A stretch of 64,000 nucleotides of DNA from Tardiphaga sp. vice304 (GCF_007018905.1 NZ_CP041402.1:1786001-1850000); one strand, 5' to 3'; shown: positions 8,519 through 19,465, counted from the first letter of the stretch. Notes: generated from the letters alone by a model not told the origin. Numbers and translations: made by a program.

Positions 8519-10315
8519 TTACTTCGCCGCTTCCTTCGCAAACGCCCGCCAGCCGCCGAAGCTGGAGATGTCGCGGGCGCCCTCGATCGCCGTGGCTTCG
8601 ACCAGGAAGCCCTTGACGCCGGAGCCATCGGCCAGTCGCAGCGTGCCGATCGACAGCGGCGAGGGGATCGCCGCGACGAACTTGCCGAACGCCGCCGCCG
8701 ACAGCGCCCAGACCTCGACCTCGATCGCCGAGCCGGAGCCTGCTTCGACGCGCAGCAGGCCGGGCTTGGCCGGCGTCGTGCCGTCCAGCGCATAGAAGCA
8801 ATAGTCCGGCGCGGTCGTCTTTGCGTTCAGGAGCCGGCCGCCGAGCGCCTGCAACTCGCCGTTCAGCGCCATCCCGGTCAGATGCGCGCCGACCACGGCG
8901 ATGGCGATCTCGTCGCCCCGAAGCGTCGCGGGCACCGCGGGCAACAGCGGCTGCGGGACCGCTTTCGCGCCCATCGGCAGCCGGGTGTCGGCGTGGAAGG
9001 CGCGGCCGAGGCTGGCGAGCTTGGCGTCATCGCCGCCGGGCGCCAGCAACGTGATCCCGAACGGGATGCCGTCGGCGCGCATTGCGGCGGGCACGGCCAG
9101 ACCGCAGAGGTCGAGCAGGTTGACGAAGTTGGTGTAGGTGCCGAGCCTCGAGTTGAGCTCGATCGGATTGGCCAGCACCTGCGCCGTCGTGTAGGCGGTC
9201 GGCGCGGTCGGCAGCACCAGCGCGTCGATGGCGGCGAAGGCCGTCTCGGCGGTGCGCTTGAGGCTGTGCAATTTGTACAGTGCGGCGAAGGTGTCGGTGG
9301 CGCTTTGCCGGGCGCCGGCGAGGGTGATCTCGCGTGTCACCGGATGGATCGCGTCCGGCGCCGACGCCAGCAGATCGCGGATCACCAGCAGGCGTTCGGC
9401 GACCCACGGCCCGTCATAGAGCAGCCGCGCGGTCTCGTAGAACGGTTCGAGGTCGAACTCGACCAGGGTCGCGCCCAATGATTTCCAGCGCTTCAGCGCC
9501 TCCGCATAGGCCTTCTCCGACACCGTATCGCCGAAGAAGATCAACTGCCCGTTGCGCGGCACGCCGAGCTTGAGGCCTTTGGGAATTTCCGTCAGCGCGC
9601 CGACTTCGCGCTGGCGCGAATAGGGATCCTTCGCATCATAGCCGCCCATGACGTCGAGCGCGGCCATCGCGTCGTCGACGCTGAGCGCGAAGATCGACAC
9701 GCAGTCCAGCGTGCGGCACGCCGGCACCACGCCGGTGGTCGGGATCAGGCCGAGGCTCGGCTTCAGTCCGACGATGTTGTTCAGCATCGCCGGCACCCGG
9801 CCGGAGCCGGCGGTATCGGTCCCGAGCGACAGCGGCACCAGGCCGGCGGATACTGCCACCGCGGAGCCCGAGCTGGAGCCGCCGGGGATCAGGTCGTCGC
9901 GGACCGCGTTTTTCGGGATGCCATAGGGCGAACGCACGCCGACGAGACCCGTCGCGAACTGGTCGAGATTGGTCTTGCCGATCACGATAGCGCCGGCGGC
10001 GCGTAGCCGCGCCACCGCGGCGGCGTCGCGGGAAGGCGTATAGGCAAAGGCCGGACAGGCGGCGGTCGTCGGCAGTCCGGCGACGTCGATATTGTCCTTC
10101 ACCGCCACCGGCACGCCGTACAGCGGCAAGGTCGCACCTTCCCTGGCGGCCAGCGCCACGGCCTCGGCGAGCGCCTCGGCCTCATCGCGCAAGCTGATGA
10201 AGATGGCGGGATCGCCATGCGAACGGATACGCGCGAAGCTACGCGCGACGGTCTGTGCAGGCGTCTGGGTGCCGGCGCGATGCGCGGCGACGATCTCGGC
10301 AATGGTCTCGGTCAC
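8519..10315 (-). CDS. atzF: Allophanate hydrolase AtzF
   Basis: A 598-residue enzyme that splits allophanate to ammonia and CO2, the last step of biuret and cyanuric acid use. The N-terminal amidase-signature domain has Lys in GVPVAVKDNIDVAG, the IPGGSSSGSAVAVSAG loop and the GTDTAGSGRVPA nucleophile region. The C-terminal domain of about 160 residues carries LTGMALNGELQALGGRL and the VEATAIEGARDISSFGGWR ending typical of AtzF and DUR1. The open frame begins at GTG 10351, but GTG 10315 gives the usual family start (TETIAEIVAAHRAG) and is preferred. It is the last gene of the biuH-permease-atzF operon. Confidence 0.92.
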   Translation of the reverse strand: MTETIAEIVAAHRAGTQTPAQTVARSFARIRSHGDPAIFISLRDEAEALAEAVALAAREGATLPLYGVPVAVKDNIDVAGLPTTAACPAFAYTPSRDAAAVARLRAAGAIVIGKTNLDQFATGLVGVRSPYGIPKNAVRDDLIPGGSSSGSAVAVSAGLVPLSLGTDTAGSGRVPAMLNNIVGLKPSLGLIPTTGVVPACRTLDCVSIFALSVDDAMAALDVMGGYDAKDPYSRQREVGALTEIPKGLKLGVPRNGQLIFFGDTVSEKAYAEALKRWKSLGATLVEFDLEPFYETARLLYDGPWVAERLLVIRDLLASAPDAIHPVTREITLAGARQSATDTFAALYKLHSLKRTAETAFAAIDALVLPTAPTAYTTAQVLANPIELNSRLGTYTNFVNLLDLCGLAVPAAMRADGIPFGITLLAPGGDDAKLASLGRAFHADTRLPMGAKAVPQPLLPAVPATLRGDEIAIAVVGAHLTGMALNGELQALGGRLLNAKTTAPDYCFYALDGTTPAKPGLLRVEAGSGSAIEVEVWALSAAAFGKFVAAIPSPLSIGTLRLADGSGVKGFLVEATAIEGARDISSFGGWRAFAKEAAK

Positions 10316-10491
10316 GCGGCGGACCTGCTGCGGATGGCGCAAGGGCGCCACCCGCCGGGGGCGATGGTTTCATTCAGCAGGTACGGCAAGAGAAGGCTCC
10401 GATTGCAAGACAGAAACAGGGACGGTGCCGAACTTCTCCGCTGCATACAGCCCGGCCGCAACCAGAGCATAGGCCAGCGCGACGCCGGGCG

Positions 10492-11994
10492 TCACCCCCA
10501 ACCGCCGCCGATCCCGATCGCCTCGCCGTGCATGAAGCCGAAATAGGTCATCACCGCGCCGGCCAGGGCGAAGGCTGAGGCATGGACGAATTTGCGCTCG
10601 ATGACGAACACCGCGATCGCGCCGAGCACCAAGCCGGTCAGGATCGAGCCGCCGCCCATCACTTCGAGGCCATGATACAGCACGCCGTTCTGCGCCATCT
10701 TGGCGACGAAGTCTGGCGCGTGCTGGGCGCCGAAATTCATGCCCGCAGCCCCGAGCGCGCCGGACAGCAGCACCGTGGCCCAGGCCGCCAGATGCGGCGT
10801 CAGCGACAGCGCGATGGCCGGGGCGTGTTCGCGCGGCGTGGTCTCGAACGCCTGCGCGCAGATCAGCATGCCGATGTACAACAGGATCGGCGAGATCGCG
10901 ACCACCGGCACGATCGCCAGCATCAGCGAGATGATGCCGAACCATGACAGCACCACCACCATGATGCCGGTCGCCGCCGAATAGCCGATCCGGCCGCCCA
11001 TCGCCTTCCAGCCGGGATGGCCGATATAGACCGCGTTGATGAACGGGTTGCCCATCAGGCAGCCGATCAGCGACACCACGCCGTCTGCGGTCAGCACGCG
11101 CGTGGTCGGATAGGTGTCGCCGGCGGCTTCCGCGGACTCCACATTGTCCATCGCCTCGACCAGATCGTAGATGCCGTAGGGAATTGCGGTGACCAGGATG
11201 ATGCCGAGGAACTGGAAGCCGGAGAACACGTGATCGAATGCCGGCAGCGGGATCGAGAAGCCGAAATTGCTGAAGGCCGCGGCGACGCCGGCGGCGCTGA
11301 CGCCGCCGATGCCGAAGCCCAGCAGGGTCGATCCCCATGCGATCGCCATGCCGACGCCGATCGCGACCAGCCCGGCCGGAATGTTCTTCGGATATTTATA
11401 GCCGCCGAACCAGCTCAGCATGATGATGGCGAAGCACGTCAGGCCGATCACCGGCGTCATGAACATTTCCAGCGCCGGGCGCATCGCGATGAAGGTGATG
11501 GAGACGCCGGCCAGCGTGCCGAGCAGCGCGGCGCGCGGAGTCACCTTGCGGATCCACGGGGCGATGAAGCCGCCGATCATCAGGATGAAGCTCTGGAAGA
11601 ACACCCAGACGAGGCCCGCCTCCCAGCCCTTGATCGGATCGCCCGTCGTGAGCGAGATTGGCAGCATGATCACGAAGGTGACGATGAACATATGCGGCAC
11701 GCTGATGCCGGACGGCAGCGCGCAGACGTCCGAGCGGCCGGTCTTTTGCGACAGCTTGTAGGCAAGATACGCGTAGTAGAAGGTCGAGAGACACATCATC
11801 AGGCCGAGCGCCGGCAGGATGCGGCCGAATACGATCGAGTCCGGCATCTTCAGCACGAAACGCAACAATCCGGTGAGCACCAGCATGTTGACGAGGATGT
11901 TGGTGCCGAAACCGAAAAATGCATTCCAGTCGCCCGGTGCCCACAACACTGGCTTGAAGTCGGATTTTCCGGCAGTCCCCGTGATCGTGCTCAT
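10492..11994 (-). CDS. NCS2-like purine/amide permease, probably frameshifted near its C-terminus
   Basis: A 500-residue inner-membrane transporter with about 12-14 hydrophobic segments, resembling the xanthine/uracil/adenine permease group (AzgA-like). Notable stretches are LGTLAGVSITFIAMRP, GNPFINAVYIGHPGWKAMGGRIG and SPILLYIGMLICAQAF. It lies between biuH and atzF, so biuret or a related ureide is the likely substrate by context. ATG 11994 has GGGGAG seven bases upstream. The frame stops at 10492 directly after a run of five Gs (coding strand). One extra G would continue into TPGVALAYALVAAGLYAAEKFG and end at 10370, a natural-looking last helix, so a frameshift or base-calling error is likely. 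Confidence 0.85.
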   Translation of the reverse strand: MSTITGTAGKSDFKPVLWAPGDWNAFFGFGTNILVNMLVLTGLLRFVLKMPDSIVFGRILPALGLMMCLSTFYYAYLAYKLSQKTGRSDVCALPSGISVPHMFIVTFVIMLPISLTTGDPIKGWEAGLVWVFFQSFILMIGGFIAPWIRKVTPRAALLGTLAGVSITFIAMRPALEMFMTPVIGLTCFAIIMLSWFGGYKYPKNIPAGLVAIGVGMAIAWGSTLLGFGIGGVSAAGVAAAFSNFGFSIPLPAFDHVFSGFQFLGIILVTAIPYGIYDLVEAMDNVESAEAAGDTYPTTRVLTADGVVSLIGCLMGNPFINAVYIGHPGWKAMGGRIGYSAATGIMVVVLSWFGIISLMLAIVPVVAISPILLYIGMLICAQAFETTPREHAPAIALSLTPHLAAWATVLLSGALGAAGMNFGAQHAPDFVAKMAQNGVLYHGLEVMGGGSILTGLVLGAIAVFVIERKFVHASAFALAGAVMTYFGFMHGEAIGIGGGWG

Positions 11995-12009
11995 CAAAAT
12001 GCTCCCCTG

Positions 12010-12720
12010 TCAGCTGTGTGAAATCTCCAGAACGTTCTGCTCGTCCATCGCTTGCAGCACCGCAGCGGAGTCACTGACCCAGCCAAAAATGCCGCCCTGG
12101 GCTTTGATCATCTTCAGGCCCATCTCATGAAATTCCGGGAAGTAGGAGGCGCAGCCATCGGCCAGCACGATGCAACGATAGCCGCGGTCGTTGGCCTCGC
12201 GCACGGTGGTGTTGACGCAGACCTCGGTGGTGACGCCGCACACCAGCAGCGTGTCGATGTCGCGACCGGTGAGGTCGGCACCGAGCGTGGTGGCGTAGAA
12301 CGCGCCCTTGCCGGGTTTGTCGATCACGATCTCGCCTTCGACCGGATACAGCGCCGGGATGATGTCGTGGCCGGCTTCGCCACGGATCAGGATGCGGCCC
12401 ATCGGCCCGGGATCGCCGATTCGCAACGATGGTGCGCCGCGCTCGATCTTCGCCTTTGGCGCGTCGGACAGATCGGGCAGGTGGCCCTCGCGGGTGTGCA
12501 CGACCATCAGGCCGATCGCGCGCGCGGCCTTGAGCACCGCAGCGATCGGTTCAATGGCACGGGTCAGTTGCGAGACATCGTTGCCAAGCGTCTCGCCGAA
12601 GCCGTCGGGCTCAATGAAGTCGCGCTGCATGTCGATGATGAGGAGCGCAGTGGTTCCCCAGTCGACCGCGATCGGGCCGGGCTCGGCGTTCAGCGTCACT
12701 ACCAGCGAGGGGTTTTCCAT
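12010..12720 (-). CDS. biuH: Isochorismatase-like cysteine hydrolase, probable biuret hydrolase BiuH
   Basis: A 236-residue cysteine amidohydrolase. The catalytic triad of the family is visible as Asp in [10 protein letters not shown], Lys in [12 protein letters not shown] and Cys in [20 protein letters not shown]. The segment [29 protein letters not shown] closely matches rhizobial biuret hydrolase, which converts biuret to allophanate and ammonia. The downstream atzF consumes allophanate, so the operon makes biochemical sense. ATG 12720 is preferred: the longer frame begins inside the palindrome at 12779 and has an Arg-rich leader unlike the family. It starts the operon biuH-permease-atzF, with 15 bases to the permease start. 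Confidence 0.85.
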   Translation of the reverse strand: MENPSLVVTLNAEPGPIAVDWGTTALLIIDMQRDFIEPDGFGETLGNDVSQLTRAIEPIAAVLKAARAIGLMVVHTREGHLPDLSDAPKAKIERGAPSLRIGDPGPMGRILIRGEAGHDIIPALYPVEGEIVIDKPGKGAFYATTLGADLTGRDIDTLLVCGVTTEVCVNTTVREANDRGYRCIVLADGCASYFPEFHEMGLKMIKAQGGIFGWVSDSAAVLQAMDEQNVLEISHS

Positions 12721-12778
12721 GGCCGATCCGGTTCGCGAGCGATGGGTGTCTCGGGAACGGCGAAGCAAACGTCGTGCC

Positions 12779-12790
12779 ATTGTATACAAT
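12779..12790. promoter_or_regulatory. Perfect palindrome ATTGTATACAAT, candidate GntR/FCD operator
   Basis: A 12-bp perfect palindrome about 60 bases upstream of the biuH start. It fits the GT-AC core consensus (t.GTa.tAC.a) of FadR/FCD-subfamily GntR operators, and a GntR/FCD gene lies in the facing atz cluster. The link between regulator and site is inference. Confidence 0.6.
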
Positions 12791-12904
12791 GAGTGCAGCG
12801 GCGATGACGTGGCTTATATGGCGTGGTTTTTGGCTTTGAAATGCCTCATTTTCTAGTTGATGTAAGGTCGCGTTTGCCAATGAGGGGCGGCTGTGCGCAG
12901 CAAA

Positions 12905-12928
12905 ACGCCCAGCAAAAATGCCGGGCGT
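12905..12928 (-). terminator. Intrinsic terminator of the Cys-rich protein gene
   Basis: Read on the minus strand, an ACGCCC-rich stem of nine pairs (one G-T wobble) with a six-base loop is followed by TTTT. It lies 63 bases beyond the stop of the gene at 12991-13221. Confidence 0.65.
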
Positions 12929-12990
12929 GGTGATATTTTAATCTTCTTTGATGCACGCCCCAAAAATAGGCTGGCACATGCGGCCTCGAA

Positions 12991-13221
12991 CTACTGGCCG
13001 TGGTTGACCAGCACCTGATTGCAGGCGGGGGAAATATTCGGACGGTTCTGCTGCAGGCAGCTCAGAATGACAAGGTCACCCTGATCGAGAACCCGGGGGC
13101 AGAACTTCTTGACGTCAGGCGCGCAGGCTTTCTGTTCCGCTTCGGTGCCGCTCTGCTGGGCAGAGGCACCGCTGAGAAGAAGAGCTAAGGTAAAGGCAGT
13201 GGCAGTGATGGTTTTGAACAT
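12991..13221 (-). CDS. Small secreted cysteine-rich repeat protein
   Basis: A 76-residue protein with a signal peptide (hydrophobic core ITATAFTLALLLSGASA, cleavage after ASA) and a mature part of about 55 residues with four cysteines in the pattern KACAPDVKKFCPRV and LSCLQQNRPNISPACNQVL. This is the cysteine-rich (GLG1-like, Cys_rich_FGFR) repeat found in many small periplasmic proteins of Rhizobiales. Two disulfides are likely. The function is unknown. It stands alone with its own terminator. Confidence 0.75.
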   Translation of the reverse strand: MFKTITATAFTLALLLSGASAQQSGTEAEQKACAPDVKKFCPRVLDQGDLVILSCLQQNRPNISPACNQVLVNHGQ

Positions 13222-13346
13222 GGTGATCCCCGGTTTCGTAAACTCAAGCGATTCGGCGAACAGTTGTTCCCGCCAACTGCCAAAGATCGCAAGTCAAAAC
13301 TTCTCTGCCACGAGCGGGCGCTCGCGGCGGAGGTATCAATGGCAGA

Positions 13347-15467
<2,121 letters not shown>

Positions 15468-15914
15468 GTGGGGTTCCCGCTGAAGATGGAGTGCCCATCC
15501 AATGCGGAAGGTGTGATTGTGTTCCGGTGGACGATGCCCGCCAAAAGCGCCCGCCGAAATCTGCCGGCGCCTGAGTTGGGGAGACTTCCGACCAGGTTTT
15601 CTTTTTTGGACCCTGCGCCATTGACGGCGTCCTTATGCACATCGAACGGCCTGCTCAAGACGCTCGATCTGCTTGTCGGTCCCGTCGGTATGAATTTTGA
15701 GGCCGGCCGCTGCAGCCCATGCTGCAACAGGTCGGTCATGGTCTGAATATCCTTGCTGAAAAACCCCGTCCTTTGCTTCACTAACAGCCGGTAGTCGCCT
15801 GCATGACGGCAACTACCGGTCCGGGTTCTGTGATTTTTCCCGGGCCGGGTCCGTGTTCTGCTATTAGGAAGCAAGGCGTTCGCGGCGGCGAGTTACGGTC
15901 GGGGAGGGCATTGC
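15468..15914. other. Gene-poor gap between katE and an outer-membrane protein gene
   Basis: A 447-base stretch with no complete gene. It must hold the katE promoter (minus strand) and the promoter of the plus-strand gene at 15915, which has GGGGAGGG just upstream. The only coding trace is a possible decayed fragment at 15633-15766. Confidence 0.6.
15633..15766 (-). pseudogene. Possible remnant of a YciF-type (DUF892) ferritin-like gene
   Basis: On the minus strand, one frame gives [15 protein letters not shown] and a neighbouring frame continues [26 protein letters not shown] to a stop. The second part resembles the end of the helix in DUF892 proteins that reads ...H...T..QIERLEQVF. Two frames and no start suggest a decayed fragment next to katE, where stress-related YciF genes are common. 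The evidence is weak. Confidence 0.25.
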
Positions 15915-16772
15915 ATGTCGGTTCGCGCGGTGATCCCGGCCCTGATCGGCACTATGCTGCTGCTCACGGCGCCCGGCCGTGCCGACGAGATCGATACCGA
16001 GCATTTGTTCGGCTTCATGATCGGCAGCGATGTCGGCCGGGTCGGCGAACGTGAGTACGAAAGCCGGACGACGGGCCGGCTGTCGCGCCGAGGCGGAGGC
16101 TATCGCGCGATCGGTCAAGAATTCGAGCTGGAATTCGTGCCGGCGAAGGACATGCGCGTCGAACTTGGTACTTCGATGGCGGCGCACGATATCGAGGGCG
16201 TCACCGGATTGGCTGATCGTCGCCAGTCCGGCTGGCAGGGTCTGTCGATCGACCTGCGCTACCGGTTTCTCAATCGCGAGCATCACCCGTTCGGCCTGAC
16301 GCTCAGAGTCGAAGCCGGCACCAGCCGGATCGATAACGGGAGCGGGCTGCCGGCGCGGTCCACCGGCGGCGACATCACGCTGGCGCTGGATCGCGAATGG
16401 ATTCCGAACTTCCTGGTGGCCGCCATCAACCTCACCTATCAGCCGGAATGGAGCCGGCTCTCCTTCGGTGGGACCGAACGCGAAGCCACGATCGGTATTG
16501 CGGGTGCGATGATGGCACAGCTGCGCCCGGGCTTCTACCTTGGTGGCGAGGCGCGTTACTTGCGTACCTATGAAGGGTTCGGCCTGCAGGAATTTTCAGG
16601 CGATGCCCTTTTTATCGGACCGTCGGCCTATCTGCAACTTTCGCCGCGCGCCTGGCTTGCCGCAGCATGGAGCGTGCAAGCATGGGGGCGTGACAGCCGC
16701 CCAGGCAGTTCGCTCAATCTCGAAGGCTTCGAGCGGCATCAGGCGCGGCTTATCTATGGTATCGGCTTCTGA
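15915..16772 (+). CDS. Predicted outer-membrane beta-barrel protein
   Basis: A 285-residue protein with a signal peptide (PALIGTMLLLTAPGRADE, cleavage after GRA) followed by alternating hydrophobic and polar residues typical of a beta-barrel, for example FELEFVPAKDMRVELGTSM, LSIDLRYRFLN, FGLTLRVEAG and GFYLGGEARYLRTYEG. It ends in Phe (RLIYGIGF), the C-terminal signal recognised by the BAM machinery. No specific family was recognised. ATG 15915 has a GGGGAGGG ribosome site. Its role is unknown; the size suggests 10-14 strands. Confidence 0.75.
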   Translation: MSVRAVIPALIGTMLLLTAPGRADEIDTEHLFGFMIGSDVGRVGEREYESRTTGRLSRRGGGYRAIGQEFELEFVPAKDMRVELGTSMAAHDIEGVTGLADRRQSGWQGLSIDLRYRFLNREHHPFGLTLRVEAGTSRIDNGSGLPARSTGGDITLALDREWIPNFLVAAINLTYQPEWSRLSFGGTEREATIGIAGAMMAQLRPGFYLGGEARYLRTYEGFGLQEFSGDALFIGPSAYLQLSPRAWLAAAWSVQAWGRDSRPGSSLNLEGFERHQARLIYGIGF

Positions 16773-16883
16773 CCGGCAATTTCGCTGCTGGTATCATCAG
16801 CCGCCACGCTTGCTAGCATGAAACTTCGCGACTCGGTGGCCGTTTCTGGCTGTGCTATCCTGTTGCGAAGCAAGGAGCCTGGC

Positions 16884-17111
16884 ATGAGCCCGATTGAGCT
16901 GATTGTAACCGTCTGCGCGGTGTTGTCGCCGAGCACCTGTGAGGAAACCCACTTGACCTTCAATTCGACGATCTCGCGACAGCAATGCACGATGGGGGCG
17001 ATGCCCTATATCGCGCGATGGGTCGGTGAGCACCCGAAATGGAAGGCGGTGAAGTGGCGCTGCGAATTTCCACACAGCCGGGCCGACATCGGCGCAAGCC
17101 GCGCCGGCTAG
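16884..17111 (+). CDS. Small conserved protein with three cysteines
   Basis: A 75-residue protein: MSPIELIVTVCAVLSPSTCEE, then SRQQCTMGAMPYIARWVGEHP, then WKAVKWRCEFP. The pattern (hydrophobic start, QCxxxAxPYxAxWxxEHPxWxxxxWxC) recurs in small hypothetical proteins of Bradyrhizobium and relatives. ATG 16884 is chosen because AAGGAG lies seven bases upstream; the frame is open back to 16818 without a better site. The function is unknown. The hydrophobic N-terminus could be a membrane or export signal. Confidence 0.65.
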   Translation: MSPIELIVTVCAVLSPSTCEETHLTFNSTISRQQCTMGAMPYIARWVGEHPKWKAVKWRCEFPHSRADIGASRAG

Positions 17112-17302
17112 GGATGACGTGTTGTGTGCCTTGCGCTCCGTGCCGGCCAAGGGCACGCCGCCTGGCGCGGTTCCGACAGCGGCTCGACGCAGGCTTTGCG
17201 TCCGATGCGGTGCCATCGATCCCTGCAATGCAGCACGTTTGACGGATTTTCAGCCGGCTGATTTGCTGGCACTCTCGGACGCTCAGCGTTGGGAGGACCG
17301 GA

Positions 17303-17656
17303 GTGAAAGCGATGTGCAGGATCGGGAGACTACTCGGCGGATTGATGCTGGCCTGCACCGCGCCTGCCGCGGCGGCCGGGTTGAACGATTACCCGACCGC
17401 CATCCGCTCCGATTATGTGTTCGCCTGCATGAAGGCCAATGGCGAGAACCGGCAGTCGCTCGAGCAGTGTTCCTGCTCGATCGACGTGGTGGCGTCGCTA
17501 TTGCCGTATGACCGTTACGTCACCGCCGAGACGGTGCTCAGCATGGCGCAGGTGCAGGGCAATCTCGGCGGTCAGTTCCGCTCCGCGCCGCAGTCCAACG
17601 CGGCGCTGACCGACCTCAGGCGCGCCCAGGCCGAAGCCGAGGTACGGTGCTTCTGA
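17303..17656 (+). CDS. Small exported cysteine-containing protein beside the methanol-oxidation cluster
   Basis: A 117-residue protein with a signal peptide (IGRLLGGLMLACTAPAAAAG). The mature part reads YPTAIRSDYVFACMKANGENRQSLEQCSCSIDVVASLLPYDRYVTAETVLSM and ends EAEVRCF, with four cysteines. Similar small proteins are seen near quinoprotein dehydrogenase clusters, and this one borders the xoxF region. GTG 17303 has GGAGG seven bases upstream. A periplasmic role in methanol oxidation is possible but is inferred from location only. Confidence 0.7.
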   Translation: MKAMCRIGRLLGGLMLACTAPAAAAGLNDYPTAIRSDYVFACMKANGENRQSLEQCSCSIDVVASLLPYDRYVTAETVLSMAQVQGNLGGQFRSAPQSNAALTDLRRAQAEAEVRCF

Positions 17657-17677
17657 CCGGAATTCGGGCGGCCTGAA

Positions 17678-18493
17678 CTATATCCCCGACCCCTCGGCCT
17701 TCCACTCGCCCGCGAACAGGTGCCCTTCGGTATCCCGTGCCTCGACGCGGTAGCGTTTGGCGTCGCCCGGCAGGTGGGTGAAACGGAGGTTGGGATCTTC
17801 CGAGATCGAGATCCCGCCCTGCAGCGACAGCAGCAGGCGGTCGTCCTGCCAGATCTTGATGTCGTTGACGAAGAACGCCGGCACGTAGTGCCGCGTCACC
17901 TGATCCATCTGCAGGCCGGAATTGTTGGGGTGGCCGATCATTACCTGTGCTTCGCGGGCGCCGCTGGCCGGGGTGTCGCCGGTCCGGGCGAATTGCCGGA
18001 AGCGGATCTGGCCGAGCCTGCCGCGCGCTTCCTGCGCGTTTTTGGCCGCCGGTGCGGAGCAGCCGCCGGAGGCCTTCACGAATACCTTCGTCATGTAGAG
18101 CTGGCCGTCGCTGAGTTCGGCCACCGCATGGACGTCGCTGTAATTGTTGACGCGAACGCGCGTGGAAATTTCCGAGATTGTGGAGTCCGGGCCGAACTCG
18201 AAGCGGCCGGCCATCGGCGCCGGGTTCTGGTCGATCACCAGCGTGATCGCGCGGACGCGGCGGCTGTCGCCTGGCGGCAGCATGGTGCGCAAGGTCACCG
18301 GCACGATCGCGGCATCCTCGGCGCGGGCGGGCATCTCGATGGCGAGCACGCCGGCGCCGTCCAGCATCGGGCGGCTATCGAAAATGTCCTGCACCAAACC
18401 GGGCCAGGGATCGTAAGGCGGGTCGGCCGCCTGCGCGGGACCGTGAAGCACGAGGACAAGAAAAGCGGCCTTAAAAAGACGACCTGCGATCAT
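17678..18493 (-). CDS. Quinoprotein dehydrogenase-associated SoxYZ-like carrier
   Basis: A 271-residue periplasmic protein with a signal peptide (FKAAFLVLVLHGPAQAAD). The first half has the SoxY-like fold with the carrier-arm motif KVFVKASGGCSAPAAKN, where the conserved Cys sits in a GGCSAP context. The second half is SoxZ-like (REAQVMIGHPNNSGLQMDQVTRHYVPAFFVNDIKIW). Such fused proteins accompany PQQ-dependent alcohol dehydrogenases and are thought to act in an electron or carrier relay. ATG 18493 is preferred over 18520 because GGGAGA lies seven bases upstream. It is followed on the minus strand side by the metallohydrolase gene. Confidence 0.85.
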   Translation of the reverse strand: MIAGRLFKAAFLVLVLHGPAQAADPPYDPWPGLVQDIFDSRPMLDGAGVLAIEMPARAEDAAIVPVTLRTMLPPGDSRRVRAITLVIDQNPAPMAGRFEFGPDSTISEISTRVRVNNYSDVHAVAELSDGQLYMTKVFVKASGGCSAPAAKNAQEARGRLGQIRFRQFARTGDTPASGAREAQVMIGHPNNSGLQMDQVTRHYVPAFFVNDIKIWQDDRLLLSLQGGISISEDPNLRFTHLPGDAKRYRVEARDTEGHLFAGEWKAEGSGI

Positions 18494-18538
18494 GGCGCGA
18501 TCTCCCGTACGAGGCGGCATTCTACGCCGTCCTGCGGC

Positions 18539-19465
18539 TCATTCCCACTCAATTTCCGAATAGGCCGCGGTGGCGTTGCGGGCATGGTAGTCGTCGACCA
18601 ATTGCCATCGCGATGGTTCCGGCGCGCCGGCCTGCTGCGCCGCACGCAGCGGCGCGCCCTGGGCGATCAGGGTGCGGAGATCGGCGTCGAGCCGTTGCAG
18701 ATAACGCCGCTGGTCGGCCAGGACAGCCGGCCACTCGCCGACGGCGCCGTGGCCGGGCACGACGCGGTTGGCCGGCAAGGCCGCCAGTTTGTCCATCACG
18801 CCGAGCCAGCCGCGCAGGCTGCCATCGACGACCGGAATATGCCCGCGAAACACCAGGTCGCCGGCAAACAGCGTGCCGGTCGCATCGTCCATCACGGTCA
18901 GGTCGCTGTCGCTATGGGCCGTCGGCCACGCTCTCAGCGCCAGCGTGCGACCGCCGAGATCGAGCGTCGTGTCGTTCTCAACCAGCAATGTCGGCGCGAC
19001 GATCCGAACTTCGTCGATCAGCGCGTCGCCGAGCAGGCGACGGAATGCGGCGAGATAATGCGGCCCGCGCTGCGCCAGCGCCTGCGGCAGTTGGCGGTGG
19101 CCGACATGGATGACGCCGTCGCCGGTAAAAGCAGCGTGGCCGAAGACATGATCGGGATGGCCGTGGGTGGCGATGGCATAGCGCACCGGAAGTCCGGTGC
19201 GCTGGCGGATGGCCGCGCGCAACTGCCGACCGACGCGCACGCTGCCACCGCTGTCGATCACCGCCACGGCATCGCGCCCGACGATGAATCCGAGATTGGC
19301 GATGTCGCCGGCATTGGCTTCGTCCATCAAGGCGATCCGGCCCGCATGCACGAAAACGCCAGGAGCGATCTGATCCACAGCCAGGGCCGGTTCGTCGTGC
19401 TGCGCTTGCACAATGCCCGTCAGTAAAATCGCCAGCGTTGCGAGGAGGATGCTGCTACGCATCAT
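18539..19465 (-). CDS. Quinoprotein relay system zinc metallohydrolase (MBL fold)
   Basis: A 308-residue periplasmic metallo-beta-lactamase-fold protein. After a signal peptide (SILLATLAILLTGIVQAQ) it shows the zinc motif THGHPDHVFGHAAF, the third ligand region WPTAHSDSDLTV with FAGDLVFRGHIP, and VVPGHGAVGEWP. This matches the quinoprotein-relay-system metallohydrolases found with SoxYZ-like carriers and PQQ dehydrogenases. The start is one of two adjacent ATGs (19465 or 19462); the frame upstream is open but lacks a signal peptide at its start. It is transcribed away from xoxF, just upstream of the SoxYZ-like gene. Confidence 0.85.
   Translation of the reverse strand: MMRSSILLATLAILLTGIVQAQHDEPALAVDQIAPGVFVHAGRIALMDEANAGDIANLGFIVGRDAVAVIDSGGSVRVGRQLRAAIRQRTGLPVRYAIATHGHPDHVFGHAAFTGDGVIHVGHRQLPQALAQRGPHYLAAFRRLLGDALIDEVRIVAPTLLVENDTTLDLGGRTLALRAWPTAHSDSDLTVMDDATGTLFAGDLVFRGHIPVVDGSLRGWLGVMDKLAALPANRVVPGHGAVGEWPAVLADQRRYLQRLDADLRTLIAQGAPLRAAQQAGAPEPSRWQLVDDYHARNATAAYSEIEWE

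Noticed and set aside
12721..12789. Longer N-terminus of BiuH starting at 12789
   Set aside because: The extra residues are Arg-rich, unlike the family, and the region contains the operator-like palindrome.
17720..19426. 568-residue plus-strand open frame across two relay genes
   Set aside because: Antisense to the SoxYZ-like and metallohydrolase genes, both with signal peptides and family motifs.
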